Shown here piece by piece: positions 37,901 to 52,900 of a stretch of 64,000 nucleotides of DNA. The notes beneath the pieces are model-generated. The model was not told the DNA's origin, made no database searches, and saw nothing but the letters and a program-made list of their open reading frames with translations. This DNA is from Heterotrichella gracilis (taxonomy: Eukaryota > Sar > Xanthophyceae > Tribonematales > Xanthonemataceae). The stretch is taken from NCBI GenBank assembly GCA_032358255.1, contig JAULBX010015863.1, forward strand, positions 1-64,000. The letters are read 5' to 3'. Position 1 is the stretch's first letter. Each line of letters begins with the position of its first letter. Made by a program: the position numbers and the translations under genes.

Positions 37901-40900
37901 GTGTGGGGTGTATGTGAAAAATCCCAGGAAATACCAGGAAATTCCTTGAAGGGAGGCAGGAAGTGCATTCAAGGGCACACAAGGCAATAAGCCCATGCCA
38001 TCTGGGAATGCCTTTCTGTTTCTTTGTTTGTGAGGGGAGGCAGGTCTCGACCAGGAGCTGGTCCTGGGATGCGCAGAATGGCATGGGAGGCCAGGTGTGA
38101 ATAGTTCCGTCCCAGGCAGGCAAGCAGCGCCGCCTTACCTGCGTTGAAAGCCCCGTCGCTGTGTTATGCCCCGGCACCACTGCAACCACCACCTCCCCGT
38201 CCTCTCCGCTTCCCTCATCAGGGGCGTCGATCATGCGGCACGGCAGCGGTGTGGGCATGTCCCCCATCCTCCAGGGCAGCACACCCAGGTAAGTCATGAG
38301 GTCGGCTGCTGCGCGGTAGCCCAGGTGGTTGAAGTAGAGGCCTATGAGCGCCTCCATGATGTCGGCAATCAGCTTGGCGCGCACCTGGGGAGGGAGCGCG
38401 GGCAGATCAGCCATGTGCAAATACAATCAAATAATAAATAATAGAAAATGTAAAGCATGATGAAACAGATGGGGCGCTTCAATGGAAGGGCGGAAGCCTG
38501 AGCGATTGGTGTACACAAATACAATACAAGCTGGCCTCATGTGGAGCACCGACAGCAGTCGCACACCATACTCTCATGTCTTTTCAAAGCTGCCATGTGA
38601 TGAAGCAGCGCCACCACCCAAGCAGCACAGCTACCCAACAGCAGCTAGGCATCGCTATTTCACCCAAGGTGATAGGTTGGCCAAAATTCCGGATTCAGAG
38701 TAGTAATCCCTTCCAGTATTCCACCAAACAAATTGCCGCGCCCCCCTCCTCTCCCTCCCCAACACCCCCCACTCCTCACCCTTGTGACCCTTGTCTTGTA
38801 CTGCGAGTACCCCCCATTGAACCTGCCTGGCAGGAACAGCTCGTGCTCGGGTGTGGTGCGCAGGTAGGTGTAGGCGCCGCACTTGAGGGCGCAGCGCTGC
38901 AGGTGGGTGTTGGACACAAGGCTGCAGGGAGGGGGAGTATGAAAATAAGTATTTCCACAACTGAAAAGCATTTTTCACACTTCATGCACAGAACAATCTA
39001 CAGATACCACACATTTCCCATGCACAATGTTCTTTAAGACCATTGTCATGGAATGGCTTTGTCGTTCCAACTACAGACCCTTAAGGGAGGGTGCAGGGTC
39101 GGTGTGGAAATTACAACAAGCACCGCCAAACATGGCAGTGGTGGTACCCTACAGTGATTACAAACGCATTCAGCCCGCTCCCCCACCTGCTCTTTGCACT
39201 TGATAGGTCCCCTTCGGTTGCCTTTAGGTGCCTGAGGAACAGTCCCTGGGATGCAGCTGCCTTGAGCACGTGGTCCCCAAGCACCTCGTAGCGCTCAAAG
39301 TTCATGGGCTCAAGCACGCCCAGGGGGGTGCAGGCCTCCAGGAACGAGACCAGCGGGGGCAGGCTGTGGGAAGGGAGGGGGGGGGTTGAGCAATGGCGGG
39401 GTAGTGGTGGCTGATGCGGGGACAAATTGCTGGGCTCACTCCTATGCACCAGGTGGTGGTATGAGGTTGAGAATTATATGAAGGGTATGGCTGGGACACA
39501 AAATGTCTAGACATGCAAGGGCCCTTGGTGGGGGTAACAGCAGTGCATGGTTAAGACGCATAAACCGCTGCGTGGCTGCTGCGTACACTGCTCTCAAAGC
39601 CGGTGGCTGTTTAAGAATGCAGCAGAGTACGAATGCAGGATACATTTGCCCATCCGCCTGATTTGGTCAAATGCCCAAGTTCCTACTTGCAATGTCCCTC
39701 GAGCGTGAAAGCTCATGGCTGTGCGCACCTGTCTGGGTGCACCGATGGTGGGCGCGAGAGCTCCCTGAGCTGCTGCGCACGCATGAGCGCCACCTGGCGC
39801 CCCACGACACCTGGCAGGAAGCGCAGCGCGCACCACAGTTGCACGGGCAGGGGGGACACAACCAGGCTCTCCGGGATCAGGATTGGCTCTGGGGAGGGGG
39901 GGAGGGAGGGGCCGTCAGGTTGGGGGCAGGAATGGAGTGCTTGTCGTGGGCACGTGTGTCATATGGACAATTGAAAGGAAGGAGCAAGGAATTCATGCCA
40001 ATGACAACGGTCCAACAGCCTTTAAAGGGGCACACCAGGGGTCAACAGGCAACCAACCCAGCAAGGCAAGTGCACGATGCCCAACTAGGGTAATTGGCAC
40101 CACCCACTTTCAGGTAAGTGACCAGGGGCAAAAGCAATGCAGATGCGTAGAGCAGTGCTCTTATATACCCAACCTCCCGTCACCACCGACGCACAAAGCA
40201 CCATTTAGCACCTCAACCCCAGAGGAGGAGGGGGTACGCAACGGGCACACACTGGTCAAAACCAAGAATGCATCCCCATCCCCCTGTAACCCTCATTCGC
40301 GTACCCATTGAGCGCTTATCCAACGCTCCCCCCGATGGCTGCCTCATGCGCGTGGCGCTCACCGGACGCAGCCTGCGCATGAAACCGCAACGCAGCAGGG
40401 GCTGGGGGCGGAAGGTGCCACACCCGTACTTTTGGCTGCACAGGATGGGGGGAGGGGTGTCAGTGAGAATCCAGAATGCGTGTGCCCCTTAGCTTGGGTG
40501 AGGCAGGTGAGGTGTATACTACGGTGTGTGGTGGTCAAGCACTTGGGCTGCATGGCATTTTCCAGTAAGGTGTGGTGGACAGGCATGGCACTCGAGTGCA
40601 GACCCCGCAAGCCATGCAATTTCCACACCACGGTGACTGCTACTATGCGCAGTTTCTTTGACTAGGGTGTTTCTATGGTGCTCGCCAATGACATTTAGCG
40701 TCCACAGGCCTCACACTCCAGCCACATGTTCCTGCTCCGAAATGTCCCACACAATGGCATCGTGAACTTCACATGAGAGCGTGCAATGCGGAGTGTCAGA
40801 GGGTTTACTAGGGATCAGCCCCTCACGTGACGTAGTCCTGGTAGGTGGAATAGGGTGGCGGCCCCTCCCTCTCCCTTCCCTTTAGATCGGTGTTGGGGAA

Positions 40901-43900
40901 GGGGGACTCGGGCACCAGGTCAGGCAGCAGCTGGTGCACTCGGTATGGTGTGATGCCGTAGGTGGGGGTCACCACGGCGTCACGCAGGAGGGACAGCAGG
41001 TGGGCGCACATGGCCTCCATGGCTGCGGAAAAAGTGGGCAGAAAGGGGGTCAGGGCTGCGGTACAGTGGGCCATGCACTTCTATACATATGCCATTTATT
41101 TTCCTTGTTGATGACTATTAGGATGTACTCAGTAGACCATACAAGACACTCTAATACGTTGATGATGGTACGTGATTGAAGCGCCCGCAGCATTTTGTGT
41201 CACATGAGTATATGCGAGATGGGTGAGTGAACAACCCTGGTCTTGAATTGGAGATGCAATGTAAGGAGCGACAAGCATGGTGTACATGCAGTGCAAAGAA
41301 CTGTGCACCAGCAAAAGCACACTTACTGTCAAAGCCTGACAGGTCGATCTTCTCAGGCTTGCGCTGCACCTGCACCACCATACCCCAGTCAGCTCAAACT
41401 GCTGCTCCCCCTCATCAACATCCATGGCAGCAGCGCCCTGCTTGGTGCCGCCCTCCCCTTTGCCTCCTTCACTCTCCACCCCTGGCACCGCACTGGCGTT
41501 CTCCCTTGCACCACCGCCACCCACTGCCTCCTTCCCTCCCTCGTGTCCAGTTGGCATGGCAGTACCCCCCTTTGGCAGCACAGGGGCGATGATGAAGTAG
41601 GCGCCTGCCCCTGGCGCGGCCCACTGTGCGTCTGGAACAAATGCGCCAACTTCCGGGGCTGGGAACAGTGGCCGGGACTCATCCGGGCCTTTTTCGGAAA
41701 GCGGACGAGGGCCAATCTGCAGGATGGCGAGCAGGCAGGGAGATGCCAACGTTAGCTTCCAGCGTGACCAGCATGTACCCATTTCCTATGTGCAACAATC
41801 ACTACGTGCTGCTTGTGCAGGCCTTGCCAAGACTGGGAACCACACCGACTGCTTTGTAATGGAGCTAAGTGATGAGACAATAGGGTGGTATGACCGTGCA
41901 GAACCCTAAGCTAGGGTTTCCCCTCACCCCTCACCTGCACCCCCTCCACCTTCTCCAGCAGGTCCTGCATGGCGGCACCCACAGCCTCCTCCCCCTCAAC
42001 CACAGCCTCACCACCACCAGTCGCTGCCTGGTCAATTGCCAGGGGGGTGCGGTGGTCAGCATCAGGGGAGGTCGCCACTGCCAGGCGCTTGGTGGGGGGG
42101 GCACCCTTGACGGCCATGGAACCAGCACCAGCACCACCACCGCCATTGCCTCCAGCAGCAGCAGCAGCAGCAGCAGCCACTTCCCCGTCACCATTTGCCG
42201 CAGCCAAGGTGGTAGACGGCAGATCAACGTCAGGGGAGGCCTCCACAGGGAGCCCGTTGGCAGGGGGTGCACAGGCAATGGCCAGGGAGTCACCACCGCC
42301 ACCACCACCAATGCCGCATACATCCCCACCCCCAATAGCACCCACAACATCTGCCAAGGTGGTAGAGGCGGTAGTGCCACCAGCCACCATCACCCCATCA
42401 GACGCAGCGGTGCCCTCCCCTCCCTCAACAAGCCCCCCACCAAGGGTGCGGTTGCGTGTGAGGGTGGAGGCCACACCACCCAGTGCCGCAGCCATTGTGC
42501 CCTTTTGCTGCCCCGCAACCCCAGCAGGGGGTGCATCAGACGCGGGGTCAGCGGGTGCTGCTGTGTCCAAGTTGCCAGAGGCTGTGGCCTGGCCAGGCCT
42601 TGCCTTGAGGGTCTTCTTCTTGCGGGGCTTCTTCCTCTTGTTCTCCCCGGCTGGGGAGGGGAACTGCACATGGGCGTAGAGGGTGTCAATGTGGCTACGA
42701 AGATCCCTACAAATACCCTGTTGCCTACCTGTGCATCCAGCACTGCAGTGGTGTGCACAGGGGAAGAGAGATGCCACCATGCCACTGTCAGGGGATGTTA
42801 ACCATACTTCAGGGTCAAGGGCTCCACGCAGTGGGGCTGAATTGATCTACCAAAATTAGCCACAAAAACCTCATACCGATCTGGAAACCTTATACCGCCC
42901 TGCAAACTACTCGTGTGGTGCCCGGTCCATGGCTACCCACTCAACAAACCCGCCCACAAGCCCGTTTGCCCCATGCCACCAGCCCAACCTCCCTGCGCCA
43001 CGCTTGCCCTAAATCCTACACCCCAAACCCTAACCACCCCCTTACCTCCATCATGCCCATCACTGTTGAGTGGAAGCCCTGCAGCCGCCCCACCTCCTCC
43101 TTGCTCAGGCGCATCTGACCAGAGGGAACCATGCGCAGCTCGGCAGGCCCGCACTTTGGCACCTGCACAGACACACGAAACCGCCCCAAAGGAATGCCTC
43201 CGGTGATGTGCAAGGGGTGCAAGGGGTATGTAGAGTTGAAGAGGGAGCATCGGTAACATGGTTTAAACCTGTCATTGTATAACCCTGCATGATTTAATTT
43301 GCATTCAAATTAAGGTTGATAAACTGTAAACTGTAAACTGTAAACTTGTCATTGTGTAACCCTGCATGATCTTATTTGCATTTAAACTTGTCATTGTAAT
43401 ACCCTGCATGATCTAATTTGCATTCATTGATCAACTGTAAAGTGTACACTTTTTAACAGCACTTATTTTCAACTTAAATAAACTTTTTAATAGCACTTAT
43501 TTTGAACTTGAATCAAATCAGGGTGTGACTACAGAGCAAGCAGCGGGGGGGGGGGGGGGATCACACCCGCAGCAAAGGGGACCCACAGTGGTTGCGCACC
43601 TGCAGCCTGGTCCACGGCAGGTCTGGCAGTGGCTGCAGCACCAACAGCCCAAGCGCCTGCAGGCAGCGCAGCTGGGCCACGCTGCTGCCCAAGGGGGGGA
43701 AGTGGTTCATGTCAACAGCGGGGGAACCCTGCGCTCCTTCAGTGGGTTCCGGGCTCGATGCTTCAGCCGGTCTCGGGGATGCTGCCTCGGCGGATTCCTG
43801 GTTTGGTAGTTCGCCTGCTCCAGAGCCGGGCTGTGCACCCCCATCTGCCTCGGTCCTTCCCTCCCCTCCTGACTCGCTCATGTCCTGGTCCCCTTGGAGC

Positions 43901-46900
43901 GTGGGGGAGGGGGCAGCGGCTGCCAATGGCGGTGTCTGGTATGGGGTCTGGGGCGGGAGTTGGCCAGCGCTGTGCCAGCCATTCTCCTCCATAGCATGAC
44001 CCTGCACCTGCGTCACACCAAACCATTGGTATCACACAAGTGCGTGTGTACCACGCAAGCCTTCAGCATTGCAGCAGATGCGACTGCCAGCACCTGCCAG
44101 GATATGCATTGCCATGATCCATGACCACGTGTCGCTCTTTCCCTAGCAGGACATACAGCTGCATCGGCACAGAAATATCCCCTACCCCCCGTCACTGCAG
44201 GCTAGCAGCCTATTGATCAACATGCAGACTCTGGGTCGCATGCAGGTGCATGAGATGCACACAGGGTTGGCCATTCAGTTCATCCCTACCTCTGGTACGG
44301 GATCAGCGCCCTGCCCTGAATCCTGTCTTACAACCCCTTGCATTAGGTTTCTCAACCACTGCCGCCAGCCAGATTCGTCGCTTGGCGGGCTGCCCAAACC
44401 ACCTCCACCACCACCACCACCATCACCACCATCCACCACAAGAGGGGGTGCAGTGGTGGCGGAGGTGGGTGTGAGTACAGTGTCCATGGTAGTGGGAGTG
44501 GGTGGTGATGGAGGGGGTTGTTCGGGCAATTCCCGTAGCTCAAATGTGTAGAGGTGGAAGGTGCGGGCGCCCGTCCTGTGCACCAAAAAATGGACGCCTT
44601 AAGATGGGGCTTTATCCATTGCAGCCAGGGATTCCCTTACCCTAGAAGAAGCGCCCAGCCCTATGCGCATGCACTCACCCAATGGCGCAAGCAAACAGCA
44701 AGTTTTTAATATCCTGATTTGTTTTGTTAAAGTAACCCAGTGTATCTCTGTATGCAACAGACAGCACCCTTGTTTCAAATCACATTGATGCGCTAAGCAA
44801 AGGCAGGTATCAAAACACATGCTACCAGCACTGACCAAGCGCCACCTGCGCCATGAAACATGGTCAGAGTGTGTGGTGTACCCAGCACTGCTAGGTCCTG
44901 CTGCAAAAGGGGCGGCACATGCACCAACGCACTCCTCTGGGTGGCACATCTGGCTTTTTTATTAAGGGTTTAGGGTGTACACCAACTCACTCCTCTGGAT
45001 TCTCCACGTCTTCCGGGACCTTGAGTGCGTGAGGGAGCGTGGTCTCAACCTCCACACCCCCAATGAACCTGGCATCCTCCTCAGTCTGTGGACCCTTGCC
45101 CGCCCCAAATGGGTTGATGACCACGCTGGTCCTGGGCATGGGTGCCGGCACCGGGCACGAGGGTTGCTTCTTCTTGCGGGGGCGGTGGGGCAACAGGTGG
45201 TCGGACAGCTGGCCCAACTGCATGGAATGGGAAGGGCGTGTGTGTGGGGGGGTGGCAGCGTGGTGTTAGAAGCGGTTTGCCACACTGCAACCTTAGAGTT
45301 GACTTGAATATGCTACCTCCAGACTCTGCTCAGTCATTGTTCTTTCAGCCAGCCAGGAAGGGAGCCATCAGCAGAGCAATTGGGAAATCAGTGGTTTTAG
45401 ATTCAGCCCCCAATCTGCAATTCTTGCTTATGCTATTGGTCGGGGTGTAGTGTGCATCACTCGCCATATAAAAGCACATGCCTGATCCTGTCACGCCCCT
45501 ACCTTGGGCCACCTTCTGTGTGATCGCCCTAAACCCTACACCATTGAGCCCTAGGTGATCACAGACCAGTATCCTAAGCATGGTTTAAGGGTAGAATGCC
45601 CAGGTAAGTTGAATTTACTCGGCCATTTCCACATGTAACCCCCAATTTGCACCTGGTGCAGCTTCTGCACGGCCTGCAGGCATCCCGCAGCCATTGCGCG
45701 CGACTTGCTATGCGCAGGTGGGCCGGTGACTATGGGCAGCGGGCAGGGCCTGGGCAGGTACAGGGACGCAACGAAGCCACTTGGAGTGAGGCTGGTGTGG
45801 AAGTGGGGGGCTTTGTCGGAGCTGCGGTGAAGGTGGGGGTGGGGAGGTGAGCAAAACAGTGCGAGGTGCAGAAGGCATGGCCATGGTTTACATCTACACA
45901 ATAGTGTCTGTCCCATTTCATGATGCCGGTGTTGGGAAACGGCCCCACACATTCAGTTCACAAACCCGTACATCCAAACCCTTGACCCCACCCATTTATG
46001 TATTTATTCATTCATTTTGCCCCCCAACCCCTTGGCTCACCCCTGCAGCCATTCGCAGTACTGGTGCAGCAGCGCCTTGGCATTGGCGCTACCCACACGC
46101 GCACCAGTCTTTTCCACACGGTACCAATCGTCGGGGCTGAGATCCTGCGCAGAGCATGGGCAGGCGGGGTTGGTCATGACAGATATGAACAGAGAGCGGC
46201 GGGAACCCTGGAGGGCCCTGTCCTTTGGCACCTGCAGAATCACCTGCATCCCTCCCTTGTCCCACAGCACCAGTGGAAAGGGTGAGTGTGAGGGTGAGCG
46301 GGCGGCACTGGCAAACTACCTGGCACCCTAGGGACGTCCGCACACATACAGGGGTACATAACACACAGGGAGACGACGTGTGCAGGTGAGACGTAAGCAC
46401 CATGGCACCTGGTATACCCCCGGGGCCGACAAGTTGTCAAGCTAACAGTGGGTAGCATGAGACCAACTTGGTGCAAAGCAGCAATGCCAGGCAAGCAGGT
46501 GGCAGCCCAGGTGAAGCCCTACTGTCATTTAAGGTTTAGGTTTAGGCTGTGTGCAGGCTAGCTAGGGGGCAAATGGCTGCACATGTGCACCTGCACCTGC
46601 AGCTGCAGCTGCAGGGGCTAGCCAAGCGTGGCGCACTCACCATGTCGTCATCTTCCACAATCTCCCCCTCCTCCAGCTCATCCCCCTGCTGGAGCACAGC
46701 CTCCATGCGCTGGGCAGCCTCGCCGCGCATGACCGCCTCGTACCTGGGTGTGGTGAAAGGGTTTGGAGAAGGTACGGGTAGGGTTTTTGTGCGGGGTTGC
46801 AGGGTGTTTGTAGATAAACACCGGTGGAAGACAGGTGGGCTGACTGGGTCAGGTAGCTGATGCAGCAAGGGACTCAAAAGGGCTATTTATGAGTTCGAAG

Positions 46901-49900
46901 GCTGGCACAGGGCATTTCCGACTGTGGGGCAAAGAATCACTCACCGGGCCTCCCTCTCTCCATGCACACTAGGAACTGCGTCGTACTAGTTTTGATTAGA
47001 AGCAGTGCTGCAGGTGTCATCCTGATGCGAAGTTAGGTGCAAGCCTTGCAATGGATTCACACCGAGTAGAGCCTTTTGGGACGAGTGTGCACCTTGACCT
47101 CTGTATATCATAAAGTACTCACTCGTATGGCAGTGCCATGGTGCCCGGTGGGGGCTGCGCATTGAACGCTGCCCATCACTAAATCACTCATCTTACAAGA
47201 TATCGGATGTTGCACATCGTCACCATGGCCGCCCTTACCACGGGGCTTGTGCAGCGCATGCAGTGAGGCACCCATGTGCACAAGATGCATGCGGTATGTA
47301 CGCCCCTGGATGTGTCTGTGTGTGGCATGGTGCCATTCCACGTCACAGACACGGCAACAGGCATACACACCACAGGCATCTGCAGCACATGGGATGACAG
47401 TCTACTTCACCGGGCCCAACAACCGCTCACCGCTGGTTCCAGGCAAGGGCGCAGACCCTTGCATCAAGACAATCCCCTTCCCCATATACTTCTCTCGCGG
47501 TAGATCCTGGTGCCATAGGCCCCGCCCAGAGCACCCCTTCTGCCTGCCCTGTTGACTTGGTCCCCTTCCCCATATATTCCTCTCGCTGCAAGCTCAGCAC
47601 ACGGCACCTACCACCACCTCCACCCACCCACCCCACTGGCACCTAATGTAACAACCCGGGGAACACATGCACCCCACCAACACTCACAACATGCACAACT
47701 GCACCACACCGCGCCTCGTACCTCACCCCGACTCACCTCTGCAGTACTGCTTGGAAAAAACACCCCCTTTCACCTGCCAGACCCCACCTCGCAGCTGCCC
47801 CACCCCCACACCCACACATACTGCACCACAATTGCTAAGAAAGCACCTCCTCCATTCCACCCCGACCCCACTTACTGCTGCACCATCGCCTGGTACCCCT
47901 CCTCATCATCGTCCCCCCTGCGCAGCATGAGCACCAGGCAGCTGGCCAACTCACGTGCCCGCCCCCTGCTCTGGATGAATGCCAGGGGGGTGGAGGGCAG
48001 GTCGAAGCGGATCACCTGGGGGAGGCAGAGGGGTGGAGCAGGGGGGGGAAATGATGCATAGAGGACATGCATCAAGGAAATGGATGTGTATTTCTCAAGA
48101 CACATACAAAGTAATATAGTACAATTGAAGATCATGGAGTGCATTTATCACAGTATGCAGCATGCCCAACAGTACTCCACCAATATAACTACATGAGAAA
48201 CAAGATTTGGCAACAGCATAGTTTGCAACAGGAAACTCGAAACCTTGGACCATGACCACCACATCCACACACGTCCCCCCTCCACTCCATACACCACACA
48301 TGCCGATCCCCCACCTGTCTGCACGCCGGCAGGTCCAGCCCCTCCTCCCCCACACTGGTGCTGAGCAGCAGGTTGAGGGTGCCGGTGCGGAACTGGGACA
48401 GCAGGGAGCCCTGGGCCTGGAGGTAAGGGGGGGAGGGGGGTTGTCACATATGCAGGGGAGTGGGTGGGCTGGTGCGTGGGCAGGGCATCTGGATGCAGCT
48501 CACGGTGAGCGGCAGAGGCAGTGGGCACACAGGGATGGATGGGATGGGGTGGGGGTGACAGCATGCGGTCCGCTTGCCGGGCAGCAGATAGCAGCAAATT
48601 CGCCCTCGCTGCCGCCGTTCCAATACACCACACATACCAACACCAACACCCACCTTGACAGTTCCCATCCCCCCTGCCACCCCTCCCGTCCCCATGAATG
48701 CCGCCGCCCGCACATGCCCCGTGGCCGCCAGTGTCCCCAGTAGTCGGGCTAGCGCCAGCGCCGCCGCCTTGCGTGTCACAAACACAATGCAGCTCCAGGC
48801 GCGGGTGGGGCCTGTGGGCGAGAACAGGGTCCGATGCATGTTAAATTGGAGGGCGTCACCATGCAACATACACATTGGAGTCAGATTTTTAAGGTGTCTT
48901 TTGTTGTGAAGCAGCCATTACGCGCCATGCCAGAGAGCACTATCATTGTTCTTTTGTCTAAGGATAATGGATGTCGCAATCCCCCGTTGCCGGTTGCGGC
49001 TGGTGCTGGTGCTGGTCATGCGCCAACCCCACACATTGCCATGTGTACAAAAAAATCAAACCATGCGATAACATCCCCCAGCAGCAGCACCACCAACCCA
49101 GCCACATCACCCACCATCTTCCCCGCCCACGCTCTCCTCCACCTCCGCCTTGCTAGCCGCCAGGTGCGCCACCAGGCCCGCCACCTTGGGAGTGACCACA
49201 GGCACACCACGCATGCGACGCAGCAGGGCGCCGCCGCTGGAGCTGGGGGCCTGGGGGGGAGGGTCTGGGGAGACGGTGTGGTGGCACTGCTGGGCAAGGT
49301 CCATGACCTGGGGGGGCAGGGGGGGCACTAGCTAGGGAGGTGGAAACTGAGACATTTTTAATCAGGGGGGCGGCAAACATCAGACTGCATAGGGTGTCGC
49401 TACCAACTATGGCATGACACACCACAACCACATCTACCATCACTATGCATTACACACGTGCATTGACCCATGCAAGATCACTGTCCCCCCTAAACATTCA
49501 CAAACACAACCCCATGGTCCGACACCCACCCCCCCGCTCCCTCACCTGTCCCTCCACCGCCCCTGGCTCCACCCCCTCCAGCGCCTCCGCCACCACCTTC
49601 CCCAGCTGCCCCCACATCCCCTTGCCCTCATCCCCCGCCACCACGCGCCCCACCTCCTCCCCCCTTAGCAGCCCCACCACCAGCCCCACCGCCTCCCCCA
49701 ACGACAGCGCCACCGCCCTCCCCTTTGCGCTGACCTCGTTGGCCATATCAAACCCCCCCTGGTAGGCATCGTCCTCAAGCTGCCACAGCTCGCGGTACAG
49801 CCTGCGGATGGTTTTGGGTTTAGGGTTTAGGCATGAGGCTAAAGTGTGTGGCAGTTGGGGGTGTGGGTGTGTGCGGGGACTCGTGCGAGGTGGGATGAGT

Positions 49901-52900
49901 GGGGAGGCATTGCAGAAAGTGTGAATATGTAACAAAAAGTTGCCCCATCAGCCACGACCCCAGAGCCATGTTTGTGTCACATGCATGTGCGTCAGGTGGA
50001 ATCACTAAAGCATTGCTGCCGGGGCTGGGGGACGCACTTCAGCCCCTGGTGCCCCTCTCCTACCCACACCCCAACCCCATACACCCCCCACACACACCAC
50101 AAACATATATTTGGCTGTGGGTGCATTGCCATGTGCACCCACGGGCATGGATCCAGGTCGCACCTGCATCTTGTTGTGATTGTGAGTGCCTCCAGTGCCA
50201 GCTCTAGCGGTGGCGCCTCCCCCTCATCCGCCTCATTTGCCTCAATCTCCTGCAACGGCTCAACAAGCACCTCGGCCAGCCAGGCTGCGGCGCACCAGGG
50301 ACCAAAGTCCTGCAAGAGGTGCGGGGAGAAAGGTTTAGATGGAGGAGCAAATGCAAGAGGTGGGTGGGAACGACGGGGGGGTGGGCCAAGGCAGCGGTTC
50401 CCATAACTACTATAAAAAGCTATATTTTCACTAAAAGAAATGGACATGTAAGATATATATGAAGTTAAATCCCAATAAATGAGGTGTAACCTTTGTTGTT
50501 TTATTCCAACTCTACAGTCATAGTGTCGTCCGTGGCCGCATTCACTGCCCCATCCTCTTGCAGTGGTTCCACCTGCACCTCCACCAGCCAGGCAGCAACA
50601 CCCAATGGAAGCAGGGACGGGCAGCACACATTTGCCCCTCAAACAGCAAGTACAAGAACGCCTGCCCTCACCTGCAGCAGCATCTCCAGCGTGGCCAGCA
50701 TGCGCGCCAGCCTTGCGTGCAGGTTGGCCTTGCTGCCGGGGGGGGCATCCAGCTCGTGGGGGGCGTCTTCGCCATGGGACTGCTCAACGCCGCTCACGGC
50801 AATGGCCTGGGCGTACAGCCTGGGCAGGAGGGAATGGGCTGAGGTACAGATGGATTGATTTGGGCACAAGCCAGTGCACGCCTTGGCAACCGTTTTGTAG
50901 ACTGTTACATGCCTTTCTTGTCATCTGGCTTTGCCAAACCCCTGAGGGTGCATGCACCTCGTGGATGCGCCTCACCCAACGGCCTGTGTGGCATGGTGTG
51001 GCCTGGGCAGCATGATGCCCCAGGGTCAACTTGTGACATGGAAACATGACAGTGACAAGCACTGGTACGATTGGGGGTTCTTTAAGTCCGATATGATCAA
51101 CATGGTATCGGGACTGCCAAGGCAGTGATGGTCCGCGCACACATGAGAGACTGAGAGAGGGTGACTGTGAAATTAGCAATTGAGACCTGAACACCTCAAC
51201 CCATTTTCCAACACACAAAAACGACCCCCACCAGCACCCCACCCAACACACCCCCACCTTGTGTGCCTTGACGCCAGCTGCAGCCTGTCCTGTGCCCTTG
51301 TGAGGGTGCGCAGGGCCGCCGCCAGTGGAGGGTATCCCAGGTGGGGTGTGGGATATGTGACTGCCTCCAGGCGGGGAGGGGGCACCGCCTCGTCCAGCTC
51401 AGCGCGGCTGGTGATGGTCACAACCTGGGTGGTGGTGGGGTGGGTGGTGGGTGTGGGTGGGTGGTGGGCGGGTGTGGGTGGGTAGGTGGGTGGCGAGGAG
51501 TAAAGTCGGCCTTCATGTGAATGCACAGGCTGTGTGCACACCCCTACCTATGCCGTGGGGATAGGCAGCGGCAATGATATTTATCTTGGCGTATGCCTGC
51601 CATGCAAGGGCCAGACAATGCCCCAAACAACAATCATCCCAATCAGCCAGCAAACCCTGTGCATTTGCCTGCCTCCAACCCCCTCACCTGCGCATCCATG
51701 TTCTTCTCCAGCTGCTGTATGCTTGCCGCAATCCTCTCAGGGTGCGGATCCCCTTTGGCATTCACAGGGGAGGCGGTCATGCCGAAGATGTGTGGGCGCG
51801 GGCCTGGCGATGTGTGGTAGAACTCCCCCATGATGCAGTTGTATGGGTCGCGCTTGGTGCAGTGGTGGCACTCGTCAAACACAATCAGGCCAATCTCTCG
51901 CAGCTGCGGGCAAGGGGGTGAGGGGGTTAGCAGGGGATACTGGTGTGTGGTGCCTTCAGACATTTAAACACCCTTCAACACCACCGCCACCACCCCGCAC
52001 CACTCACCGAGATGAAGCCATGCCTCAGGCAGTTGAGCAGTATCTGCGGCGTGAGCACAATGACGTCTGCGCGTGAAAATATGTCTCGCCAGGTGGCAGC
52101 CTTCCAGCTGTCCACGTTCATGGAGCCAACAAAGTACAGCACCCTCAGGGAAGAGTGCACGCGCAGGAAGTCGGCTTGCTGCAAGGGCGGGGTGAAGGGG
52201 AGAGAGGTCAGGCTGGAAGTGTAAAATTGGGGGGCACGTGCAGCAGGCTCCTACTCCATCAAATTGGTGAGGATATCTTCCATGCAATGCGAGCCAGCAA
52301 AGTCAACTGCATCCCCATTACATTCGTGTGTGAATTTTCAGCGCACAGGCATGGGGCTAGTTCCCTTGTGCATGCACATGTAAGACAGTGCTCAAGACAA
52401 TGCCAGTGACAGTGTCATTTATATGTGCCCACAACAATTGCCCGGAACCTCACAGACCTTTCCAGCACAGTATCCTACAGGGCCCCATGTGCGTTCGAGT
52501 GTAGTGCTGGTGACAGTGACACGGGCCAGTGAACAGGTGCCCAGTGCCTACCATTGTGACACTCGCCACACCCCACAGCACCAGAAGGGTATCCTGCCCA
52601 CCTGTATGACCAGCGGCACTTTTGGCGCCAGGAACACAGACAGGCGCCTGGGTGCACCCATGGCCTGCGCTGCAGCCTCCACCTCGCCCTGGTGCCGGAT
52701 GAGCATCAAGGAGATGAGGGTCTTGCCAGAACCTGCACTGGGGTGTGATGTGTGGTTGCTTCAGCATATGACTCTCCTGAATTTTTGCTCCCCGGCAGCG
52801 ATTTAGACAGATAGTAAGAATTCCATCCTGTTTTTTCCGGCAAAAATAGGATGGAACAGGATGTATTTGCAAACATGGACAAAATACGCAAGCAACTCAA

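Noticed and set aside
41890-42801. Long plus-strand open frame of 303 codons
   Set aside because: It is the antisense shadow of the low-complexity Dicer exon 21; GC-rich repeats keep several frames open.
47552-48061. Plus-strand open frame of 169 codons
   Set aside because: It is Pro/His/Thr-rich and antisense to Dicer intron 13 and exon 13; no family resemblance.
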